The notes below the pieces were generated by a model. The model searched no databases, was not told the origin of the DNA, and worked only from the letters and a program-made list of their open reading frames with translations. 64,000 nt of DNA, taken from NCBI GenBank assembly GCA_902586905.1, contig CACIJH010000003.1, forward strand, positions 60,303 through 124,302, read 5' to 3'. Source of the DNA: an uncultured Bacteroidota bacterium. GTDB lineage: Bacteria; Bacteroidota; Bacteroidia; Flavobacteriales; Flavobacteriaceae. This document shows positions 16,400-22,963 of the stretch, piece after piece; positions within the stretch are counted from its first letter, which is position 1, and each line of letters begins with the position of its first letter. Made by a program: the position numbers and the translations under genes.

Positions 16400-16426
16400 T
16401 TGCTTTCCAATATATTTTTAAATTTG
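16400..16426 (+). promoter_or_regulatory. Possible promoter of the gene at 16461
   Basis: TAAATTTG at 16419-16426 with a TTG at 16400-16402 (spacer only 16 nt, shorter than the 18-20 of the best promoters here). Confidence 0.4.
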
Positions 16427-16460
16427 AATTTAATACAGATATTAACCTACAACCCCGATC

Positions 16461-16997
16461 ATGCATTCAATAACTTTAGTTGCACAAGACTATTTCATCA
16501 ATTTTTTCATCAGTTTATTTGCCTCAACAGGTTTTTTAGTTTTGTTGATTATCCTCTACCGACCCCAAATTAGAATTTCGGATCGGATATGTATTGATAA
16601 AAAGGATGGTAAAAATATTTACGTATTTAAAATTGTAAATATGTCTAGATATAATGCTTATAATTGTTCATTTACCCTTGTTAGGAAAACTCCATACATC
16701 ATCGAAAACAATAAAGTGAATTACAATTTGGAAAATTTAAAATTGACTGTTCATAGTTTTCATTCAATAGCTGGGAGGAAAAGAAAAAAAGATTTTGGTG
16801 AGCATGCTCTTCTTGTTGGCTCTTATGAAGATTTATCTATTGATATTGACAATGAGAATCTCTCCGATGAGCTATCTGTAACATCCAAACACGGTTTTTC
16901 AAATTTAAGCAGGGTTTTTAAAGTATCTTTTGAATCATCAAAAGTGTTCCATCACGGTAGTTTTAAATTCGGATCAAACCTAGACGTAATTGCTTAA
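16461..16997 (+). CDS. Unrecognised membrane-anchored protein
   Basis: A 178-residue protein I do not recognise. One membrane helix near the N-terminus (about residues 12-32, INFFISLFASTGFLVLLIIL) is followed by a soluble, strand-rich domain of about 140 residues (IYVFKIVNMSRYNAYNCSFTLV and later FKVSFESSKVFHHGSFKFG) that suggests a beta-sandwich. The gene is more AT-rich than its neighbours and stands alone between yaaA and rluD, so recent gain is possible. ATG at 16461 is the only good start before the helix. A plausible promoter is at 16400-16426. Confidence 0.6.
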   Translation: MHSITLVAQDYFINFFISLFASTGFLVLLIILYRPQIRISDRICIDKKDGKNIYVFKIVNMSRYNAYNCSFTLVRKTPYIIENNKVNYNLENLKLTVHSFHSIAGRKRKKDFGEHALLVGSYEDLSIDIDNENLSDELSVTSKHGFSNLSRVFKVSFESSKVFHHGSFKFGSNLDVIA

Positions 16998-17004
16998 AAA
17001 AATA

Positions 17005-17012
17005 TATATTTG
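17005..17012 (+). promoter_or_regulatory. -7 box ahead of the short leader unit
   Basis: Exact TATATTTG 8 nt after the preceding gene. A TTG is present at 16990-16992, but the spacer (12 nt) is too short for a standard -33. Confidence 0.45.
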
Positions 17013-17016
17013 ATAA

Positions 17017-17101
17017 GTCCTAATTTAAATATCGCAACAATGAAAAAAGATATTATCCTCTATTAATTCTACATAGTCCCCTCTGCCGAGGGGCTTTTTT
17101 T
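17017..17101 (+). ncRNA. Short orphan leader or small RNA, about 85 nt
   Basis: Between the TATATTTG box and a strong terminator lies a unit with a nine-codon open frame, MKKDIILY plus stop, at 17040-17066. Promoter, mini-ORF and terminator follow the same plan as the trp leader in this window, but no plus-strand gene follows: rluD converges from the other side. It could be an orphaned attenuator (Ile-Ile-Leu codons would fit a branched-chain leader) or a small RNA. The 5' end is predicted, not seen. Confidence 0.4.
17075..17101 (+). terminator. Intrinsic terminator
   Basis: GC-rich stem CCCCTC/GAGGGG (17078-17083 and 17088-17093), loop TGCC, followed by C and seven Ts. No T-run on the other strand, so it acts on plus-strand transcripts only. 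Confidence 0.85.
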
Positions 17102-17121
17102 ATCCATTTTTTTACCCAAGT

Positions 17122-18138
17122 TCAATCCAACCGATGCTTTGCATAGTGACGCCACTTGTCTAATGCAGTAAGCATATCATTGGGTAAAGGGGCTTCAAAT
17201 GAAATCGATTTGCCAGAAATAGGATGAATAAAGCCCAGCGTTTGGGCGTGTAGTGCCTGTCGAGGAAGCAGTTTGAAGCAATTGTCCACAAACTGTTTGT
17301 ACTTCGTAAAAGTAGTGCCTTTTAAGATGTTATCACCCCCATAGCGAGCATCACCAAACAGCGTATGCCCAATGTGTTTCATGTGCGCTCTTATCTGGTG
17401 TGTGCGTCCTGTCTCAAGTCGGCATCTCACAAGTGTAGTGTATCCAAATCGCTCCACCACTTCATAGTGTGTAATGGCCTCTTTTCCTTGGTCTCCATCT
17501 GGAAATACTGTCATAAGCAGACGATTTTTGGGATCTCTACCAATATGTCCTTCTATCGTGCCAGTATCATCCTTAATATCTCCCCAAACAAGTGCATAAT
17601 AACTGCGCTGAGAAGTTTTGTCAAAAAACTGTTTTGCAAGATGAGTCATTGCCTTTTCTGTCTTTGCCACAACGAGCAAACCACTGGTGTCTTTATCGAT
17701 TCGATGAACCAATCCAGGTCTATCATTGGCGTTTAATGGCAATGATTCAAAATGATACAAAAGAGCATTGAGCAAGGTTCCATTGTAGTTCCCATGACCA
17801 GGATGAACAACCATCCCAGCAGCTTTATTAACCACTACCAACGCATCGTCTTCATAAACAATGTCAAGTGGAATATCCTCACCAATAAGTAGATTTTCAT
17901 ATGGAGGATGAGTGAACAATACCTTGACCTCATCTCCCCCTTTAACCTTGTAATTTGACTTCACAACTACATCATTGACGCGTACACTTCCAGCCTTTGC
18001 TGCCTGTTGGATTTTGTTTCGCGTTGCATTCTCAATACGATTCATCAGGAATTTATCGACACGCAGGGCTTGTTGACCACTATCAGCAGTAAAGAAATAA
18101 TGTTCATACAGAGACTCGTCTATATCTTGTGTTTCCAT
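17122..18138 (-). CDS. rluD: RluA-family 23S rRNA pseudouridine synthase
   Basis: 338 residues. N-terminal S4 RNA-binding domain (about residues 25-75, VDKFLMNRIENATRNKIQQA) and the RluA catalytic domain with Asp138 in VHRIDKDTSGLLVVAKT, plus LETGRTHQIRAHM near the C-terminus. The S4 domain points to RluC/RluD-type enzymes that modify the large-subunit rRNA; RluD is the best guess from synteny and length. Its ATG overlaps the stop of the PASTA gene (TGATG). Confidence 0.93.
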   Translation of the reverse strand: METQDIDESLYEHYFFTADSGQQALRVDKFLMNRIENATRNKIQQAAKAGSVRVNDVVVKSNYKVKGGDEVKVLFTHPPYENLLIGEDIPLDIVYEDDALVVVNKAAGMVVHPGHGNYNGTLLNALLYHFESLPLNANDRPGLVHRIDKDTSGLLVVAKTEKAMTHLAKQFFDKTSQRSYYALVWGDIKDDTGTIEGHIGRDPKNRLLMTVFPDGDQGKEAITHYEVVERFGYTTLVRCRLETGRTHQIRAHMKHIGHTLFGDARYGGDNILKGTTFTKYKQFVDNCFKLLPRQALHAQTLGFIHPISGKSISFEAPLPNDMLTALDKWRHYAKHRLD

Positions 18139-18695
18139 CAGCGGCCACGTTTTCCATTTCCAAGAACCAAATCAACTTTGGAGGATTTTGGAATTTTTTC
18201 ACCTGGCTCAATTTCATCCCCTTCAAATCGCAAATCCAAGACCATGTCTTTACCAATGTTGTTGCGATAAGTTATTTTTCCCACCTCAAGTCCAACTGCT
18301 CGCAGCGAAGTAACTGCATTGCGATAGGTTACTTGAACCACGTTTGGTATCGATACTTTTCGATATGTAGATGGATTGAGTGTGAGATAAATTTTACGTC
18401 CACGTTTCACTTGTTCAAATGCTCGAGGTTGCTGCTCAAGTACAGAAAATGGGGGGATTTCAGGATTGAAATGCGTGGAGTCGATGACTTCAAAATTTAA
18501 TTTGAGATCTGAAAGTATCTCGTTTGCATCGCTCAACTGAACCTGATATAAATCTGGCACTTCAATTAAACTATTTTGACGAGTGTGAAAGTGCAACCCA
18601 ACAAACAATAAAAAAATAAACCCAACAAGAATAAGCCCTGCTTTGATCAACAAAAAAATCAAGGTTTTACTGATAAAAAATTTCAATAGTCGCAT
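18138..18695 (-). CDS. PASTA-domain membrane protein
   Basis: One membrane helix (about residues 13-35) followed by two PASTA domains: IEVPDLYQVQLSDANEIL and VSIPNVVQVTYRNAVTSLRAVGLEVG. PASTA modules bind peptidoglycan or muropeptides. There is no kinase or transpeptidase domain, so it is a stand-alone sensor or adaptor. ATG at 18695 is chosen because an upstream Met at 18725 would lie before the -7 box at 18713-18720. The PASTA-rluD pair divergent from ddl is a common flavobacterial arrangement and links it to cell-wall synthesis. Confidence 0.87.
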   Translation of the reverse strand: MRLLKFFISKTLIFLLIKAGLILVGFIFLLFVGLHFHTRQNSLIEVPDLYQVQLSDANEILSDLKLNFEVIDSTHFNPEIPPFSVLEQQPRAFEQVKRGRKIYLTLNPSTYRKVSIPNVVQVTYRNAVTSLRAVGLEVGKITYRNNIGKDMVLDLRFEGDEIEPGEKIPKSSKVDLVLGNGKRGR

Positions 18696-18712
18696 TGGAT
18701 TGTGCTTGTTTG

Positions 18713-18720
18713 CAAAGATA
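18713..18720 (-). promoter_or_regulatory. -7 box of PASTA-rluD
   Basis: Minus-strand TATCTTTG, 17 nt before the chosen ATG. Sets the start codon because the longer frame begins upstream of it. Confidence 0.55.
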
Positions 18721-18747
18721 TTCAATGTGTGGGGTCAAAATTAATGA

Positions 18748-18755
18748 TATTTTTG
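18748..18755 (+). promoter_or_regulatory. -7 box of ddl
   Basis: TATTTTTG with exactly 4 nt before the ATG; leaderless transcript expected. No -33 TTG at the usual distance. Confidence 0.5.
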
Positions 18756-18759
18756 TCAA

Positions 18760-19722
18760 ATGAGACCACGAGTAGCTGTCATCATGGGTGGATACACCTC
18801 CGAGCATAACATTTCGATGAAAAGTGGTGCTGTAGTCATGGCACATATTGACAGAGATGCGTATGAAGTATATGCTGTTCATATCGACAAAGATGTATGG
18901 TTGGTCGAAATAAATGGCAATTGGAAACCCATTGATATTTCTGAGTTTAGTTGTGATGACATCAAATTTGATGTTGTTTTCAACGCTGTACATGGCGCAC
19001 CTGGTGAAAATGGTGAAATTCAAAAATACTTTGACAGCTTGGGTATTCCCTACACTGGCTGCTCTGCCCAACTATCATCGTTGACCTACAATAAATACAA
19101 GACCTTAGAATTTTTAGAACCTCATGGCATCGCCATGGCAAAACGCATTGTTTTAACTGCAAAGGATACGATCAATACTGATGAAATTATTTCAAAGCTA
19201 GGACTTCCTTGCTTTGTAAAGGCAAACCAGGCAGGCAGTAGTTTTGGTGTTTCCAAAGTTCATAAAAAAGAAGACCTAAGCATGGCAATTGAATTTGCAC
19301 TCAAAGAAGACAATACAATACTCCTTGAATCTTTTTTAGAAGGTACTGAAGTGTCCATTGGGGTGATTACTTATAAAAATTCTGTTCGTGTTTTGGCACC
19401 AACAGAAATTGTAACTGAAAATGGTTTTTTTGACTTTAGTGCAAAATACGAAGGAAAATCTGCAGAAATCACACCTGCTCGATTGACAGAAGCGCAACAT
19501 GATGCACTACAAATATCTGCCAAAAAAGTCTATACAACTCTTGGCATGAAAGGATTGAGTCGAAGTGACTTCATCTTTGTTGGAGACACGCCTCACTTTT
19601 TAGAGATCAACACTGTGCCAGGACTTACAGAAGAAAGCTTGTTGCCACAACAAGCCAAACATGCAGGTATTTCTTTAAAAGAACTATTTAGCAATGCCCT
19701 AGTTGAGGCCATTGAAAAATAA
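18760..19722 (+). CDS. ddl: D-alanine--D-alanine ligase
   Basis: ATP-grasp ligase of 320 residues that makes the D-Ala-D-Ala end of peptidoglycan precursors. N-terminal VAVIMGGYTSEHNISMKSG, VVFNAVHGAPGENGEIQ, ATP-grasp elements LPCFVKANQAGSSFGVSKV and LLESFLEGTEVSIGV, and metal/D-Ala-binding FLEINTVPGLTEESLLP. Divergent from the PASTA gene and followed after 13 nt by coaD. Confidence 0.96.
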   Translation: MRPRVAVIMGGYTSEHNISMKSGAVVMAHIDRDAYEVYAVHIDKDVWLVEINGNWKPIDISEFSCDDIKFDVVFNAVHGAPGENGEIQKYFDSLGIPYTGCSAQLSSLTYNKYKTLEFLEPHGIAMAKRIVLTAKDTINTDEIISKLGLPCFVKANQAGSSFGVSKVHKKEDLSMAIEFALKEDNTILLESFLEGTEVSIGVITYKNSVRVLAPTEIVTENGFFDFSAKYEGKSAEITPARLTEAQHDALQISAKKVYTTLGMKGLSRSDFIFVGDTPHFLEINTVPGLTEESLLPQQAKHAGISLKELFSNALVEAIEK

Positions 19723-19731
19723 ATACCTTTG
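19703..19731 (+). promoter_or_regulatory. Promoter of coaD inside the end of ddl
   Basis: TTG (19703-19705), 18-nt spacer, TACCTTTG (19724-19731), then 4 nt to the coaD ATG. A full promoter giving a leaderless coaD mRNA. Confidence 0.65.
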
Positions 19732-19735
19732 TATT

Positions 19736-20188
19736 ATGAAACGAGCTGTCTTTCCAGGATCCTTTGACCCTTTCACTTTGGGTCACCAAGACATCGTAGA
19801 ACGAGGCGTCACGATATTCGATGAAATCATCATTGGCATTGGTCATAATGCTGATAAAAACTATATGTTTTCACTCGAGCAACGAAAAATGTTTATTGAG
19901 CAGTGTTTTGAAAATAATCCAAAAGTAAAAGTGATGGATTACAATGGGCTAACCATTGATTTTTGTAAGTCTATAGAAGCGAATTATCTCTTGCGTGGGG
20001 TTCGAAACAATGGTGATTTTGAATTTGAAAAAGCCGTCGCTCGCACCAATCGCGAACTGTCAGAAATCGAAACAGTGTTTTTGTTAACCTCTGTGCAAAC
20101 TTCATTTATCAGCAGTAGTATTGTAAGAGAAATAATCCGAAATAAGGGAGATTATGAACGATTTGTTCCTGATTGTGTACGCGTCTAA
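19736..20188 (+). CDS. coaD: Pantetheine-phosphate adenylyltransferase
   Basis: 150 residues; adds AMP to 4'-phosphopantetheine in coenzyme A synthesis. Starts at ATG 19736 (KRAVFPGSFDPFTLGHQDI, with the nucleotidyltransferase TxGH motif), not at an upstream in-frame Met that would overlap ddl. YLLRGVRNNGDFEFE and the C-terminal SSSIVREI are family signatures. Its last bases overlap the end of the convergent Nudix gene by 4 nt. Confidence 0.96.
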   Translation: MKRAVFPGSFDPFTLGHQDIVERGVTIFDEIIIGIGHNADKNYMFSLEQRKMFIEQCFENNPKVKVMDYNGLTIDFCKSIEANYLLRGVRNNGDFEFEKAVARTNRELSEIETVFLLTSVQTSFISSSIVREIIRNKGDYERFVPDCVRV

Positions 20189-20793
20189 GCTATGTTCAGA
20201 TGATCGAGTAAATACTTGATGTTTCCATAAGAATTTTCAAGTGCTTTTGCCATTTTAGTTGGGCCTTTCCATTCAGCTTTTGTAATATCCTCTTGCGCTT
20301 CTGGTTTCAATTTTCCAGAGAAGTTTGTCGTCATGTGAAACCAGTAGGTTTCTTTAAGTCGATATTGGTTATTCCTCCTAAAAACATGATATGTCATCCC
20401 AGCAAAACTGATCAACTTTAGTTTTTTGACGCCAGTTTCTTCTTCCACTTCACGCATCGCTCCATTTTCCAAAGTCTCTCCTTTGTCAACTTTACCCTTG
20501 GGCAAATCCCATTTGTTCTTTCTAAAAATAAACAGCATCTTACCTTTTTTGTTTCGAACCAAACCTCCTGCTGCTTGAACCAATGGCAATTTTGTTTTAA
20601 ACATATCGATCAAAACAGAAAAATCATTATCAACCAAAAAGATTTCATTTGAACCTGCAGTCTTTACTGACTGCATAATGGTTTTGAAAGATGATGATGC
20701 AAGTGGCAAAACAATCGCATCTTTAGACTTTGGGGGTGAGGATGTTAGGGTAATCAACTTTGTATTGATAAAAACTTTATACTTTTGTCCCAT
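20185..20793 (-). CDS. Nudix hydrolase
   Basis: 202 residues. The Nudix box GX5EX7REUXEEXGU spans residues 100-122 (GKVDKGETLENGAMREVEEETGV in one piece), preceded by AAGGLVRNKKGKMLFIFR and WDLPKG. An N-terminal extension of about 70 residues is conserved in flavobacterial relatives and has no known function. It may clean oxidised nucleotides or hydrolyse a dinucleotide polyphosphate; the substrate is not predictable. Its ATG overlaps the ATG of pyrE on the other strand (CATG). Confidence 0.88.
   Translation of the reverse strand: MGQKYKVFINTKLITLTSSPPKSKDAIVLPLASSSFKTIMQSVKTAGSNEIFLVDNDFSVLIDMFKTKLPLVQAAGGLVRNKKGKMLFIFRKNKWDLPKGKVDKGETLENGAMREVEEETGVKKLKLISFAGMTYHVFRRNNQYRLKETYWFHMTTNFSGKLKPEAQEDITKAEWKGPTKMAKALENSYGNIKYLLDHLNIA
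20760..20787 (+). promoter_or_regulatory. Promoter of pyrE within the Nudix gene
   Basis: TACTTTTG (20780-20787) with 4 nt before ATG; TTG at 20760-20762 gives a 17-nt spacer. It lies inside the first codons of the oppositely oriented Nudix gene. Confidence 0.5.
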
Positions 20794-21433
20794 GATTCAC
20801 GATGCCTTCACATCTAAAAAAGTTGCTGAGTTACTCATACAAATTAATGCAATAAAGTTGGAACCCAAAAATCCATTTACTTGGGCCAGTGGTTGGACTT
20901 CACCAATTTACTGTGACAACCGAATTGCATTGTCTTATCCAACTGTTCGCACATACTTGCGAGAGGAGTTTGCAAAGCAAATAGAAAAACACCATGGCAA
21001 GCCCGATGCAATTGCTGGTGTAGCTACTGGTGCAATTGGGATTGGTGCCTTGGTGGCTGAAAAACTCAATTTGCCATTTGTTTACATTCGTCCAAAGCCA
21101 AAAGGTCATGGGCGTAAAAATCAGATTGAAGGAGTCTTGCCCAAAAACAGTCAAGTTGTTGTGATTGAAGATCTGATCAGCACTGGAAAAAGTAGCATGG
21201 AAGCAATAAAGGCACTGCGAGAAAGTGATGCGTCAATCAAGTGTTTACTCTCCATTTTTGATTATAATTTTGAAGTGGCACAAAAGCGTTTTGAAAAAGA
21301 AAATGTCAGCGTGTATTCATTGAGTGATTACAATCATTTAATAGAACTCGCAACAGAAAATAGATTTATATTGAAAAGTGAAGAACAGATGTTGAAAAAT
21401 TGGCGTTTAGCACCTCAAAAATGGAAACCTTAA
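20792..21433 (+). CDS. pyrE: Orotate phosphoribosyltransferase
   Basis: 213 residues from ATG 20792 (MIHDAFTSKKVAELL). Converts orotate and PRPP to OMP in pyrimidine synthesis. ASGWTSPIYCDNR, the RPKPKGHGRKNQIEG loop with catalytic Lys, and the PRPP motif VVVIEDLISTGKSS are all visible. An open frame extends upstream to 20678, but it covers the start of the Nudix gene and is rejected. Followed after 6 nt by the SRPBCC gene. Confidence 0.95.
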   Translation: MIHDAFTSKKVAELLIQINAIKLEPKNPFTWASGWTSPIYCDNRIALSYPTVRTYLREEFAKQIEKHHGKPDAIAGVATGAIGIGALVAEKLNLPFVYIRPKPKGHGRKNQIEGVLPKNSQVVVIEDLISTGKSSMEAIKALRESDASIKCLLSIFDYNFEVAQKRFEKENVSVYSLSDYNHLIELATENRFILKSEEQMLKNWRLAPQKWKP

Positions 21434-21439
21434 CAACAT

Positions 21440-21829
21440 ATGGAAATCAACAGCTCAACAGCCACAGTTGATCAGTCAACTGAAATGCTTTTTTCGAAAC
21501 TCTCACAAGTTGATACCTATCAACAACTGATGCCAGAAGGTGTTGCATTTACAACGATAAGCGACAATCAGTTCCGCTTTAAGCTTGGTGGTATGCCAGA
21601 AATAGGTCTTACCATCAGCAAAAAACAACCCAATAAATCAATCGTTTTGAAATCATCTAGCGATAAAATCTCTTTTTCGCTACGTGGGCAGCTGACAGAA
21701 GTTTCAGCAGATCAAACTGATATCCAGCTTCATTTCGAAGGGGATTTCAACCCTATGATGGCAATGATGGTGAAAAAACCATTGACACAATTCATGGAGT
21801 CATTGGTCAGCAACATGCACAAATTGTAA
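21440..21829 (+). CDS. SRPBCC-like protein
   Basis: A 129-residue protein resembling small START/SRPBCC-fold proteins that follow pyrE in many Flavobacteriales. It has no signal peptide; alternating strands (FRFKLGGMPEIGLTISKK, ISFSLRGQLTEV, TDIQLHFEGDF) precede a C-terminal helix (KPLTQFMESLVSNMHKL), the usual lid of a hydrophobic cavity. Ligand and role unknown. The last 30 nt overlap the 3' end of birA on the opposite strand. Confidence 0.75.
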   Translation: MEINSSTATVDQSTEMLFSKLSQVDTYQQLMPEGVAFTTISDNQFRFKLGGMPEIGLTISKKQPNKSIVLKSSSDKISFSLRGQLTEVSADQTDIQLHFEGDFNPMMAMMVKKPLTQFMESLVSNMHKL

Positions 21830-22525
21830 CTCTTTTACATCAAACACTTGCTCGCCAGCTGTCGTTTCCAAAACGAGCTTACCTTCAGAATTGACAGATT
21901 GGATAATTCCCTCAAACGTTTTTTTATCTTTTAAAAACAATCTGCTTTGACCAAGACCGTAGAGGTATTTATGATAATCATCATTACAATTTTTTATTGG
22001 AGATGTCAAGCATTCAATAAGCTTAGTCGTCAGAGATAACAATAAAGTATCGATGTCATAATTTGTTCCTGTCAACAACTGCATCGAAGTCGCATTCGGA
22101 AGGTTTTGGAATTCAACTTGATTGACATTCAAACCTATGCCAATAATGATGGAATGGGCAGTTGACTGGAGAACGTTGCTTTCAATTAAAATCCCAGCCA
22201 GTTTGCTGTCGCCTGACAAAATGTCGTTTGGCCATTTCACACAGATATTTGGCATTTGAAATGATGAAAGCCAATGCAGCAAACAAACAGAAACGATTTT
22301 GTTGATTGAAAAAACTTCTTTGGTGGGCAGAGTAAAATTTGGCATGTACAGAGAAAACATTAGGTTTTTACCAGCTTGACTTGTCCAAACTTGCCCACGC
22401 TGACCTTTCCCTTTTTTTTGATATTGGCTCATGACAACAGTAGGCGTTGTTGGTTTTTTTTCCAAAATCAACTTGCGCAAGTAGTCATTTGTAGAGTCAA
22501 TGGCATCAAGTTTGATTAAAAACAT
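21800..22525 (-). CDS. birA: Biotin--[acetyl-CoA-carboxylase] ligase
   Basis: 241 residues, a catalytic-only biotin protein ligase without the DNA-binding domain of E. coli BirA. Motifs: STNDYLRKL, the biotin/AMP loop KKGKGQRGQVWTS, NLMFSLY, VKWPNDIL with catalytic Lys, and AGILIE, GIGLNVNQ. It cannot repress biotin genes. Converges on and overlaps the SRPBCC gene by 30 nt. A TAGTTTTG box lies 4 nt before the ATG. Confidence 0.94.
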   Translation of the reverse strand: MFLIKLDAIDSTNDYLRKLILEKKPTTPTVVMSQYQKKGKGQRGQVWTSQAGKNLMFSLYMPNFTLPTKEVFSINKIVSVCLLHWLSSFQMPNICVKWPNDILSGDSKLAGILIESNVLQSTAHSIIIGIGLNVNQVEFQNLPNATSMQLLTGTNYDIDTLLLSLTTKLIECLTSPIKNCNDDYHKYLYGLGQSRLFLKDKKTFEGIIQSVNSEGKLVLETTAGEQVFDVKELQFVHVADQ

Positions 22526-22529
22526 GAAG

Positions 22530-22537
22530 CAAAACTA
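22530..22537 (-). promoter_or_regulatory. -7 box of birA
   Basis: Minus-strand TAGTTTTG with exactly 4 nt before the ATG; leaderless transcript expected. Confidence 0.5.
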
Positions 22538-22570
22538 GCAAATAAGTCATCGAATTACGTGAATTTGTGA

Positions 22571-22578
22571 TAGATTTG
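22571..22578 (+). promoter_or_regulatory. -7 box of the rsfS-ftsH operon
   Basis: TAGATTTG, 14 nt before the rsfS ATG, leaving a leader of about 10 nt. No clear -33. Confidence 0.5.
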
Positions 22579-22592
22579 CTTCACCAACTTAT

Positions 22593-22961
22593 ATGGGTAA
22601 ACTCGAAAACACTGATCAACTCATCGCAGCGATAGTCGACGCTCTCGAAGATATCAAGGGGGAAGACATCAAAGTGTTGGACTTGAGAGCTATTGAAAAT
22701 GCCGTCTGCAGATATTTTATTGTTTGCTCGGGAAGTTCAAACACACAAGTGAATGCTTTGGCAGGGTCGGTTCAAAAAAAGGTAAGTAAATCACTTCGAG
22801 AGAAACCATTTCAGGTTGAGGGTACAGAATCGGCAGAATGGGTTCTTTTGGATTATATTGACATTGTTGTTCATATTTTTCAAAAACCAATTCGTGAGTA
22901 TTACGATATCGAATCTCTATGGGGTGACGCAAAATTGATAGAAATTGCTTCTAATTATTAA
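22593..22961 (+). CDS. rsfS: Ribosome silencing factor
   Basis: 122-residue RsfS/Iojap-family protein. It binds uL14 and blocks subunit joining during starvation. Recognised by VLDLRAIENAVCRYFIVCSGSSNTQVNALA, EGTESAEWVLLDYIDIVVHIF and the end REYYDIESLWGDA. First gene of a compact run rsfS-ftsH-LUD-cdsA-psd-ACBP. Confidence 0.95.
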   Translation: MGKLENTDQLIAAIVDALEDIKGEDIKVLDLRAIENAVCRYFIVCSGSSNTQVNALAGSVQKKVSKSLREKPFQVEGTESAEWVLLDYIDIVVHIFQKPIREYYDIESLWGDAKLIEIASNY

Positions 22962-22963
22962 AT

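Noticed and set aside
17075..17101. The hairpin as a bidirectional terminator also serving rluD
   Set aside because: The minus strand has no T-run after the stem, so it would not terminate rluD transcripts by itself.
20678..20791. N-terminal extension of pyrE by 38 residues
   Set aside because: It covers the start of the Nudix gene, has no match to pyrE, and the TACTTTTG box is just before ATG 20792.
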